From Candidatus Saccharimonadales bacterium (GTDB lineage: Bacteria; Patescibacteriota; Saccharimonadia; UBA4664; SCTI01), in the NCBI GenBank assembly GCA_030150485.1, contig JASLFZ010000049.1, forward strand, positions 1-12,377: a stretch of 12,377 nucleotides of DNA, written 5' to 3'. Shown here piece after piece: positions 4,729 through 11,174 of this stretch; the first letter of the stretch is position 1, and every line of letters starts with the position of its first letter. The position numbers were made by a program, and so were the translations under genes. The notes beneath the pieces were generated by a model. The model worked only from the letters and a program-made list of their open reading frames with translations. It did no database searches and had not been told where the DNA came from.

Positions 4729-5993
4729 GATGCCTTCTTGAGTTGGGTGACGGCCCGCTTAAAGGCCTCTCCCCGCTCCTGAAAGTTCTTGAACATATCA
4801 AAGCTGGGGCAGCCCGGTGAAAACAGCACCACATCCCCAGGCTGGGCGGTGCTGGCCGCCAGCTTTACCACCTCCGTAATATCGGCAGGAGCTAGCTGGA
4901 AATCAGTATAATCCACCACCTGCAGCGCCGCGGTGATCTTGGGCGCCACCTCGCCCAGCACAATCACCGATCTGATAGTACTGGTGCGGATAGCTTCAGC
5001 CAGCCGCCCAAACGACTGCCCCCGATCATGGCCGCCCACAATCAGCACCTTGGGCTCCGTAAAGGCATTGATAGCGGCCACCGTGGGCTCAGGATTGGCC
5101 GCGTAGGAGTCGTTAATGTAGGTGGTGCCCTTAATCTCCCCCACCCGCTCTAGCCGATGCTCCAGGCCGGTAAACTCCCGGATGGCACTCCTAATAGGGG
5201 CCGCATCTTGAACGATGGGCCAGGTGGCACCGATGGCAGCGCAAACGTTATCCCAGTTATGGCGGCCCATCAGCGCAATATCAGATGTGGTACAGATAAC
5301 CGTACTCTCCATCATGACGGACTCGCCATCCGTCCAGGCACCGGTGGGGTCGTTATAGGGCAGCTGGTCGCCTGGTGCGCCGAGACCGCTCTGGAGCGAG
5401 TAGACATTACAGGCATTAAATACTGCACGATCGCCCTGCTCCTGATGGGCAAAAATGTTCTGCTTGGCGGTGAGGTACTCGTCCATATCCATATGCCAGT
5501 CTTGGTGATCTGGGGCTATCATCAGCATGACCCCCACATGCGGGCTGTGGCGCACATCAATAAGCTGGAAGCTCGACAGCTCCAGCACCACCCAGTCATC
5601 TGGCTGGATTTCAGCCAACAGATCAAGCGCCGGCGTGCCAATGTTGCCGGCCAGATGGGCGCGGTGGCCAGCGACTGCAAGCATTTTGGTAATTAAGGTG
5701 GCGGTGGTACCTTTGCCCTTGGTGCCGGTCACGCCAATGATCTTGGCGGGGCACTGCTCGAAGAACTCGGTCGTAACCGAGGTTATTTTGGTGCGATCGA
5801 GACCAGGGTTAGCGGCTAGGATATCCTGCGGCTTAACGCTGGGTGAGCGCACAATGCCCTCGTACTGATCTAAGCCCTCAAGATAGTTGGGGCCATCTTT
5901 GATATCCCGAATCGTTACCTGGTGGCCACGGCCCCTCCAGTAGCGTTCGGCGGATTTCCCCTCTACTCCATAACCGAGAACCGCGACATTCAT
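4725..5993 (-). CDS. murD: UDP-MurNAc-L-alanine:glutamate ligase, MurD2-like
   Basis: This cytoplasmic Mur ligase adds glutamate to UDP-MurNAc-L-Ala using ATP. The 422-aa protein begins with a Rossmann-type VAVLGYGVEGKS (3-14). It has the P-loop GTKGKGTT (90-97), ELSSFQL (138-144), the likely carbamylated lysine in YLTAKQNIF (K177), GRHNWDN (243-249), EHRLERV (278-284), and FSPGCPSFDMFKNF (391-404). The usual NDSKATN of D-Glu-adding MurD reads NDSYAAN (294-300), so the positions equivalent to Lys319 and Thr321 of the E. coli enzyme are changed. With murL directly downstream, I infer that it uses L-Glu, as MurD2 does. The start at 5993 removes a 35-residue extension that only overlaps secA. 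It lies four bases after the secA stop, so the two are probably co-transcribed. Confidence 0.88.
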   Translation of the reverse strand: MNVAVLGYGVEGKSAERYWRGRGHQVTIRDIKDGPNYLEGLDQYEGIVRSPSVKPQDILAANPGLDRTKITSVTTEFFEQCPAKIIGVTGTKGKGTTATLITKMLAVAGHRAHLAGNIGTPALDLLAEIQPDDWVVLELSSFQLIDVRHSPHVGVMLMIAPDHQDWHMDMDEYLTAKQNIFAHQEQGDRAVFNACNVYSLQSGLGAPGDQLPYNDPTGAWTDGESVMMESTVICTTSDIALMGRHNWDNVCAAIGATWPIVQDAAPIRSAIREFTGLEHRLERVGEIKGTTYINDSYAANPEPTVAAINAFTEPKVLIVGGHDRGQSFGRLAEAIRTSTIRSVIVLGEVAPKITAALQVVDYTDFQLAPADITEVVKLAASTAQPGDVVLFSPGCPSFDMFKNFQERGEAFKRAVTQLKKAS

Positions 5994-5997
5994 GCAG

Positions 5998-8595
5998 CTA
6001 GCGACGTCCCGCCTTCTTCTTGGCGGCCCGCGCTTCGGCGCGACGGGCGGCGCGACTGCCAGTGGCAAGAGCGCCAGATGAGGAGGAGGTTTCGGCACCG
6101 GCCTGGCTGGTGTCGCTCACCTGTTGGGCGGCAGCGGCGGCTTTGGTAACAGCGGTTTCAACCGGCTGCTGTAGCGGCTCTTGGCTGATCTGGGCGCGCA
6201 GAATGGTTCCGGCAACCTCGGCCTCAATAATGCCAACCAGCCGCTTGTAGAGCCGGAAGCCCTCGTTTTTATACTCCACCAACGGATCACGCTGACCGAT
6301 GGCGCGCAGGCCGATGCCCTCGCGTAAGCGATCCATCGCCTCGAGGTGTTCGATCCAGAGACGATCAAGCACCTGTAGATAGATGAGGCGCTCCAGGAGG
6401 CGCATAGTGGGAGCGCTAAACTCCTTTTCGCGGGAGTCGTACAGATTGTGGGCGTAGCTAGTGAGCGTGCCGGCTACATCCCGAGGATCGGTGGTCTTGA
6501 GCTGCTCAATGATCGCCGTATCGAGCGGCATGATGGCGCCGGCCTGTTCCAGGACGGTGTCGATTTCAATGATGCCGGTGCGAGTGTCGATGTGGGTAGT
6601 CACCAGGTTGGCAAAGGCGGCCTCGAGCATGGGCTCGATATCGGGGCGCAGGTTTCCGGATGTCAGCGCCTTGCGCCGACGGCTATAGATAGCCTCACGG
6701 TGCTTGTTCATGACGTCGTCGTACTCTACCAGCTGCTTGCGGATATCGAAGTTGTGGCCCTCCACCTTCTTCTGGGCGCTCTCGAGACTACGACTAACCA
6801 CCGGGCTTTCCAGAGGCGTAGAGTCATCGATGCCGAGCGTTTGCATCAGGCCGGCGACGCGCTCGCCGCCAAAGATACGCATCAGGTCATCTTCAAGGGA
6901 GACATAAAAGCGGGTGGAGCCGGGATCGCCCTGGCGGCCGGAGCGACCACGCAGCTGGTTATCGATGCGGCGCGACTCGTGACGCTCGGTACCGACCACA
7001 TGGAGACCGCCGAGATCGGCCACCCCCTCGCCCAGCACAATATCGGTACCACGGCCGGCAATGTTGGTGGCAAGGGTAACGGCTCCCTTTTGGCCAGCAT
7101 TGGAGACAATGCCGGCCTCCTCCTGGTTGTTTTTGGCGTTTAGGACGTGGTGCGGTATGCCGGCCTGGTTAAACAGATTAGATAGAATCTCGTTTTTCGA
7201 GATACTAACGGTACCCAGGAGCACTGGCTGACCCTTAGCGTGACGCTCTTTGACGTCCTCCACCACCGCCAGGAACTTGCCCATCTCGGTGCGATAGATG
7301 CGGTCGGCATGGTCTTTACGTACCATTGGCTGGTGTGTTGGGATGGTGGTGACCTCGAGCTCGTAGATTTTGGCAAACTCCTCCGCCTCGGTGGCAGCGG
7401 TGCCGGTCATACCGGCCAGCTTTTCGTACAGCCGGAAGTAGTTCTGGAAGGTGACGGTGGCCAGCGTGAGGCTCTCCTGCCGGATCTGAACCCCCTCTTT
7501 GGCCTCGATAGCTTGGTGCAAGCCCTCGTTGTAGCGGCGGCCGTGCATCAGGCGGCCGGTGAACTCATCGACGATAATTACCTCGCCCTCGCGCACCACG
7601 TAATCGCGATCCTTCTCGAAGAGGGCCTGGGCCTTGAGGCTTTGCTCAACGTGGTGCACGTCCTCGATTAAGCCGGCCTCATAAACGTTATCGACGCCGA
7701 GCGCTTTTTCGAGCTTGAGGATGCCATCGTCGGTGACGGTGACGGCCTTGAGTTTCTCATCAACCACGTAGTCCTCTTCCGGGTTGAGAGTGCGGGCGAG
7801 GCGGGCGAACTGGACGTACTTATCGGTGCTTTCTTCGGCCGGTGCGCTGATAATGAGCGGGGTGCGGGCCTCGTCGATTAAGATGGAGTCGACCTCATCG
7901 ACGATGGCAAAGTGGAGGCCGCGCTGGACCATCTGGCCGGCGTCGCTGACCATGTTGTCGCGTAGGTAATCGAAGCCGAACTCGTTGTTGGTGCCATAGG
8001 TGATATCGGCGGCATAGGCCTCCCGGCGACTGACCGGGCGCAGATGCTGGAGGCGCGGGTCGTCGGCGTTTTCGTCTACAAACGTGGGGTCAAACAGATA
8101 GGCCGAGACGCCAAAGGTGGCCTGAGGGACGATAATACCAGTAGTAAGACCGAGAACGTGATACACCTGAGCCATCCAGCCAGCGTCGCGACGAGCCAGA
8201 TAGTCGTTAACGGTAACCACATGCACACCCTTTCCGGTGAGCGCATTCAGATAGGTTGGCGCGGTGGCGACAAGAGTTTTCCCCTCACCGGTGCGCATTT
8301 CGGCAATTTTGCCTTCGTGAAGCACAATTCCGCCGATTAGCTGCACATCGTAGTGACGCTGGCCGATAGCCCGCTTGGCGGCCTCGCGGACGGTGGCGAA
8401 GGCCTCGGGAAGGATATCGGTGAGACTGGCGCCGTCTTGAAGGCGTTTGCGCAACGCCTCGGTTTGAGCCTTCAGCTTGGCGTCGCTGAGCTTAGCAATC
8501 TTTGACTCGAGCGCCGTGGCCTGGTTAACCTTGAGCTGCGCGCGACTAATTTCGCGGGCGTTGGGGTCACCTAAAATCTTTTTTAACAGATTCAT
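5998..8595 (-). CDS. secA: Preprotein translocase ATPase SecA
   Basis: SecA drives secretory proteins through SecYEG by ATP hydrolysis and would export the signal-peptide proteins at the left of this window. The 865-aa protein shows Walker A MRTGEGKT (100-107), GTNNEFGFDYLRDNM (201-215), the DEVD box (233-236), the preprotein cross-linking region, and the helicase segment AGRGTDIVLGEGV followed by QLRGRSGRQGDPG. Between LGLTTGIIVP and REAYAADITYG there is an extra loop of about 33 residues (158-190), absent from short SecAs. The C-terminal zinc motif is missing. The tail is Ala/Ser-rich and then strongly basic. The start at MNLLKKILGD (8595) is chosen because it fits the family N-terminus; an upstream ATG would add 14 unrelated residues and lie before the likely -10 box. 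murD follows after four bases. Confidence 0.96.
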   Translation of the reverse strand: MNLLKKILGDPNAREISRAQLKVNQATALESKIAKLSDAKLKAQTEALRKRLQDGASLTDILPEAFATVREAAKRAIGQRHYDVQLIGGIVLHEGKIAEMRTGEGKTLVATAPTYLNALTGKGVHVVTVNDYLARRDAGWMAQVYHVLGLTTGIIVPQATFGVSAYLFDPTFVDENADDPRLQHLRPVSRREAYAADITYGTNNEFGFDYLRDNMVSDAGQMVQRGLHFAIVDEVDSILIDEARTPLIISAPAEESTDKYVQFARLARTLNPEEDYVVDEKLKAVTVTDDGILKLEKALGVDNVYEAGLIEDVHHVEQSLKAQALFEKDRDYVVREGEVIIVDEFTGRLMHGRRYNEGLHQAIEAKEGVQIRQESLTLATVTFQNYFRLYEKLAGMTGTAATEAEEFAKIYELEVTTIPTHQPMVRKDHADRIYRTEMGKFLAVVEDVKERHAKGQPVLLGTVSISKNEILSNLFNQAGIPHHVLNAKNNQEEAGIVSNAGQKGAVTLATNIAGRGTDIVLGEGVADLGGLHVVGTERHESRRIDNQLRGRSGRQGDPGSTRFYVSLEDDLMRIFGGERVAGLMQTLGIDDSTPLESPVVSRSLESAQKKVEGHNFDIRKQLVEYDDVMNKHREAIYSRRRKALTSGNLRPDIEPMLEAAFANLVTTHIDTRTGIIEIDTVLEQAGAIMPLDTAIIEQLKTTDPRDVAGTLTSYAHNLYDSREKEFSAPTMRLLERLIYLQVLDRLWIEHLEAMDRLREGIGLRAIGQRDPLVEYKNEGFRLYKRLVGIIEAEVAGTILRAQISQEPLQQPVETAVTKAAAAAQQVSDTSQAGAETSSSSGALATGSRAARRAEARAAKKKAGRR

Positions 8596-8604
8596 AACCT
8601 GATT

Positions 8605-8610
8605 ATTGTA
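8605..8610 (-). promoter_or_regulatory. -10 box of secA, near-leaderless start
   Basis: TACAAT on the minus strand lies 9 nt before the secA ATG. Transcription about 7 nt after the -10 would leave a leader of 2-3 nt. The only SD-like bases (AGG) would be at or upstream of the mRNA start. No clear -35 is visible. The same geometry is seen at serS and at the 78-aa gene. Confidence 0.45.
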
Positions 8611-8642
8611 CCATAGCGACCCATGATGAAGGTACACAGCGC

Positions 8643-8673
8643 CACTGTTATTTATTGATACATAGTTACAATA
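8643..8673 (+). repeat. 31-bp inverted repeat, copy near secA
   Basis: This segment matches the reverse complement of 9170-9200 at 30 of 31 positions (A against G at one site). It contains the stop codon of the Fur-like gene and lies about 48-78 nt upstream of the secA start. It also carries TACAAT on the plus strand, a possible inward-facing -10. Confidence 0.9.
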
Positions 8674-9124
8674 AGGTCGTCATGCGCCGGATTTTAGCAT
8701 GACAGCTTGGGCAAGTGCCCTTAATGGTAAGTTGATAGCTGGTTTGATGCCATTTTCCGGCTGCAAGCATAGTACTGATGGCGTCATTAATAGTTTGGTT
8801 TTTCACCGGCCGTTCATAATAACAGCGCGTGCATTGGAGCACGCCCGGAACATGACGAACAGGTATTACCGGTACAAGCATTAGGGAGCCGTCCGACAGA
8901 ACTTGAGCTAGAAGCCCGGCACGCTCCAAGACAGCTACGTTGCGATAAAGATTTATGCGCTCAATACCAGCGCGCTTTAAAAGCGGTACTAACTGTGGCT
9001 TAGTGCGACGTGGATAGGAGCGGATAAGCTCGATAAGCTGCAGTCGTATTGCGGTAGCCCGATACCCAGCGGCATTTAACGCCAGTTGATCCGAAAAGTT
9101 TCTAGGGTGTACACGCTTCTGCAT
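8666..9124 (-). CDS. Fur-family transcriptional regulator, reduced metal site
   Basis: The 152-aa protein follows the Fur layout. GYRATAIRLQLIELI (20-34) matches the first helix, INLYRNVAVLERAGLL (57-72) matches the recognition helix and turn, a beta-strand dimer domain follows, and two CxxC pairs (C98/C101 and C138/C141) fit the structural zinc site. The His-rich sensing motif of classical Fur/PerR (HHxH type) is reduced to a single His (H91), so iron or peroxide sensing may be lost or altered. The start at 9124 has GGTGGG three bases upstream. The gene lies between hpf and secA and is flanked by a 31-bp inverted repeat whose left copy contains its stop codon. It may bind that repeat and control itself and secA; this is inference. 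It is unlikely to be anything other than a Fur relative. Confidence 0.75.
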   Translation of the reverse strand: MQKRVHPRNFSDQLALNAAGYRATAIRLQLIELIRSYPRRTKPQLVPLLKRAGIERINLYRNVAVLERAGLLAQVLSDGSLMLVPVIPVRHVPGVLQCTRCYYERPVKNQTINDAISTMLAAGKWHQTSYQLTIKGTCPSCHAKIRRMTTLL

Positions 9125-9131
9125 ATACCCA

Positions 9132-9164
9132 CCGTAAAACTTAAAAATGAATTTTTTCTTACGG
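9132..9164 (-). promoter_or_regulatory. Leader hairpin before the Fur-like gene
   Basis: CCGTAA (9132-9137) pairs with TTACGG (9159-9164), and an inner AAAAAT/ATTTTT-type stem follows with a small bulge. It lies in the leader, and its base is next to the GGTGGG ribosome site, so folding could affect translation. The flank is A/T-rich. Confidence 0.4.
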
Positions 9165-9169
9165 CTAGC

Positions 9170-9200
9170 TATTGTAACTATGCATCAATAAATAACAGTG
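9170..9200 (-). repeat. 31-bp inverted repeat, copy near hpf, with possible -10
   Basis: This is the mirror copy of 8643-8673, with 30 of 31 positions identical. On the minus strand it contains TACAAT (9176-9171), suitably placed as the -10 of the Fur-like gene with a leader of about 40 nt. It could be an operator, a terminal repeat of an inserted cassette, or both. Confidence 0.9.
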
Positions 9201-9209
9201 TTTGTGAGT

Positions 9210-9224
9210 GAGCGATCGCCGCTC
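9210..9224 (-). terminator. Weak hairpin after hpf
   Basis: GAGCG-ATCGC-CGCTC is a perfect 5-bp stem starting about 13 nt after the hpf stop. No T-run follows on the minus strand, so termination would be partial at best. Confidence 0.25.
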
Positions 9225-9237
9225 GGTGTGGCTACGC

Positions 9238-9621
9238 TTATTCTTCGGGACTAACGATCGGTTCGCGGCTCATGATCTTGGCAAACAAGCGCTGGCGACG
9301 ATTCTTGGCTGGTTCATGTTTGCTTTTATAGGTTAAGATCTGGCTTTTAAGCTTCTGTTCACAGATATCGATGGCGGCATACATATTGATGGCGGCGTCT
9401 CGGGCGTGCATACGCTCCCCTTTTACCTCGAAGTGAGCGTCACAAACGCACTGCTGATCTTGGGTGTGAGACTCATCAAGTTCGAGCACTACCTGACCAA
9501 AGAGGCCGTCACGCGCATGTTTGGGAAGGTATTTATCGAGGCCGCCAAGCTTTTGTTCGACGTAGCCCACGATCTTATCGTCGAGCTCATAGTGCCGGCC
9601 GGTGGTTTGTAGTTCGATCAT
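9238..9621 (-). CDS. hpf: Ribosome hibernation promoting factor, short form
   Basis: HPF/RaiA proteins bind the decoding centre of idle ribosomes and protect them during starvation. The 127-aa protein matches the N-terminal HPF domain: an opening IELQTTGRHYELDDKIVGYV, then a beta-strand stretch with VVLELDESH, the segment CDAHFEVKGERMHARD, and DICEQKLKSQILTYKSKH near the end, followed by a basic stretch that would contact rRNA. The second domain of long HPF is absent. The start ATG overlaps the serS stop (ATGA, 9618-9621) and has a strong GGAGGT three bases upstream inside the end of serS, so it is translationally coupled. hpf is often found next to secA; here the Fur-like gene lies between them. 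Confidence 0.92.
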   Translation of the reverse strand: MIELQTTGRHYELDDKIVGYVEQKLGGLDKYLPKHARDGLFGQVVLELDESHTQDQQCVCDAHFEVKGERMHARDAAINMYAAIDICEQKLKSQILTYKSKHEPAKNRRQRLFAKIMSREPIVSPEE

Positions 9622-10841
9622 AGTACCTCCTTACCATAATAAGGTTGCAGCGCTTTGGGCACGTGGACAACGCCCTCAGTATCCTGGTGATTTTCGAGCA
9701 AAGCAATGGGCATTCGGCTGAAAGCGGCAGCGGTGCCATTGAGCGTATGAACGAACTGCGGCTTGCCGGCCGCATCGCGGGTGCGGATGTTCAGGCGGCG
9801 CGCCTGATAGTCGGTGCAATTAGAGCAGCTCATGAGCTCGCGGTAGGTGCCCTCAACCGGACTCCAGTACTCAATGTCGTACTTTTTGTAAGCCGGGGCA
9901 CCCAGGTCACCGGCGGCGATGCGCACCTTTTGATAGGGAATCTCCAGCTGCCGACAGATCTGCTCCTCGATTTTGACCAGTTTTTGATGGTACTTTTCAC
10001 TATCTTCTGGCTGGCAGAACACATACATCTCAATTTTGTTAAACTGGTGCACGCGGTACAGTCCCTTACTGTACTTGCCGTAAGCGCCGCCCTCGGTGCG
10101 ATACGATGGGCTGTAACCGGCATACAAGAGGGGCAGCTTGGTGGGATCGAGGATTTCATCGGCGTGGTAACCGGTGAGCGGGATTTCGGCGGTGGCAATC
10201 AGATTGAGATCGGTATCTTTGATCTCGTAAATCTGGCGCTCGTCGCCGCGGGGATTGAAGCCGGTGCCCGACATGATCCGAGTGGTGGCTAGATGCGGCA
10301 CCTGCATGAAGGTAAAGCCCTCCTCCTCAAACAGGTCATAGAGCATGCGCACAATCGAGAGCTCCAGCTTCACCAGCTCATTTTTGGCAAAGTAAAACTT
10401 GCTGCCAGCCACCTTGGCGCCGCGCTCAAAATCGAGCCAGTCATTGGCTTCGGCGAGCGTCAGGTGGTCTTGAGCGGCGGTTCTGGCGGCCTCGCCCCAG
10501 GTTTCTTCCGGCTTATTGCCTTCCTCGCCTCCTTCTGGCGTGTTCTCGGCGAGCAGGTTCGGGATTTGCAGGGCCAGCTTATTAAAGCGTTGGGTGGCCT
10601 CAGCTAGCTGTTTTTCGAGTGGTTCGAGCTCGGCCTTGGCTTTTTGCAGGTTACCCAACTGATCTGCGGTAGGTTTGCCCTTGATATTGAGTTTGGCGCG
10701 CAGATCGTCCACCTGGCTAATGAGAGCGAGGCGGTCTTGATCAGCCTTAAGTGTGCCATCGATATCGGCCTCTACGCCGCGCTGCTTGGCGGAATGGCGG
10801 TAGTGGTCGGGGCGCTCGCGCAGGTGTTTGATATCAATCAT
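9618..10841 (-). CDS. serS: Seryl-tRNA synthetase
   Basis: This enzyme charges tRNA-Ser with serine, and a separate selenocysteine role cannot be judged here. The 407-aa protein has the N-terminal two-helix coiled-coil arm (about 30-95) that grips the long variable arm of tRNA-Ser, then the class II core. TGYHADEI lies near the active site, motif 2 is GYSPSYRTEGGAYGKYSKGL (242-261) continuing into RVHQFNKIEMYVF, and motif 3 is NGTAAAFSRMPIALLENHQ (368-386) with its conserved Arg. GTYRELMSCSNCTDYQARR is also typical. The length is normal. The start at 10841 fits the family MIDIKHLRERP. No ribosome site precedes it, and a TATAAT lies 9 nt upstream, so translation is probably near-leaderless. 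hpf overlaps its stop. Confidence 0.96.
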   Translation of the reverse strand: MIDIKHLRERPDHYRHSAKQRGVEADIDGTLKADQDRLALISQVDDLRAKLNIKGKPTADQLGNLQKAKAELEPLEKQLAEATQRFNKLALQIPNLLAENTPEGGEEGNKPEETWGEAARTAAQDHLTLAEANDWLDFERGAKVAGSKFYFAKNELVKLELSIVRMLYDLFEEEGFTFMQVPHLATTRIMSGTGFNPRGDERQIYEIKDTDLNLIATAEIPLTGYHADEILDPTKLPLLYAGYSPSYRTEGGAYGKYSKGLYRVHQFNKIEMYVFCQPEDSEKYHQKLVKIEEQICRQLEIPYQKVRIAAGDLGAPAYKKYDIEYWSPVEGTYRELMSCSNCTDYQARRLNIRTRDAAGKPQFVHTLNGTAAAFSRMPIALLENHQDTEGVVHVPKALQPYYGKEVL

Positions 10842-10850
10842 CGTGGCCTA

Positions 10851-10856
10851 ATTATA
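10851..10856 (-). promoter_or_regulatory. -10 box of serS, near-leaderless start
   Basis: A consensus TATAAT on the minus strand is followed by 9 nt and then the serS ATG. The mRNA would begin within 2-4 nt of the start codon. No SD is present and no convincing -35 is seen. Confidence 0.55.
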
Positions 10857-10886
10857 CCGCACTCAGCAATGAAATAAATGCTTGTT

Positions 10887-10902
10887 CAAGCCAAAACGCT
10901 TG
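10887..10902 (-). terminator. Weak hairpin between the 78-aa gene and serS
   Basis: CAAGC-CAAAAC-GCTTG gives a 5-bp stem soon after the stop of the 78-aa gene. The minus-strand sequence after it is A/T-rich but has no clean T-run. Confidence 0.25.
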
Positions 10903-10910
10903 GTGATACT

Positions 10911-11147
10911 CTAGTCTTCAACAAAAGGAGGCTCCCCGTAGATCTCCTTGAAAACTGCTTCAGCGGCTTGAGCGTGCTGGGCGTCGGTTAGCTGAGTAGT
11001 AGATTCGGCTGGAGGCTCAGTGCTAGGATCAACGTCTTCAGCCTGGAGCTCTGGATCTCCCTCTGGGGGCTGGGCTGGCTGAAGCGCGTCCTGGCGTTCA
11101 ACCTGGCGAGCTTGCTGTTCGCCATTAGGTGGCTGTGGTGATTCCAT
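10911..11147 (-). CDS. Small acidic, Pro/Gln/Glu-rich protein (78 aa), unknown
   Basis: The first 50 residues are rich in Pro, Gln, Glu and Asp and look disordered (MESPQPPNGEQQARQVERQD at the start). The last part, about residues 52-72 (TQLTDAQHAQAAEAVFKEIY), is predicted helical and could be a binding or docking segment. No Cys, signal peptide or membrane segment is present, so it is probably cytoplasmic. I recognise no family. Support for it being real comes from its place in an otherwise tightly packed gene row, 27 nt after the lysS stop, and from a consensus TATAAT exactly 7 nt before the ATG. It has no SD, which agrees with a leaderless start. Low-complexity coding could mislead, so confidence is moderate. 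Confidence 0.6.
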   Translation of the reverse strand: MESPQPPNGEQQARQVERQDALQPAQPPEGDPELQAEDVDPSTEPPAESTTQLTDAQHAQAAEAVFKEIYGEPPFVED

Positions 11148-11154
11148 GTAATTG

Positions 11155-11160
11155 ATTATA
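11155..11160 (-). promoter_or_regulatory. -10 box of the 78-aa gene, leaderless start
   Basis: TATAAT on the minus strand is followed by 7 nt (CAATTAC) and then ATG, so the A of the ATG is about where transcription should begin. It sits in the 27-nt gap after lysS. Confidence 0.5.
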
Positions 11161-11174
11161 GGGCATGATGCAAC

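Noticed and set aside
5994..6098. N-terminal extension of MurD by 35 residues
   Set aside because: The extension overlaps secA and is Pro/Arg-rich without family similarity. MNVAVLGYG at 5993 fits the MurD N-terminus.
6448..7143. Plus-strand open frame (231 codons) inside secA
   Set aside because: It is the antisense shadow of a conserved SecA region and has no SD or recognisable domain.
8596..8637. Upstream ATG of secA (14 extra residues)
   Set aside because: It lies upstream of the likely -10 box, and the added residues do not resemble SecA N-termini.
9213..9220. GCGATCGC octamers (also at 3073-3080) as HIP1-type cyanobacterial repeats
   Set aside because: Two occurrences are too few, and nothing else points to a cyanobacterium.
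9645..10292. Plus-strand open frame (215 codons) inside serS
   Set aside because: It is antisense to conserved SerRS motifs, and no promoter or SD is seen.
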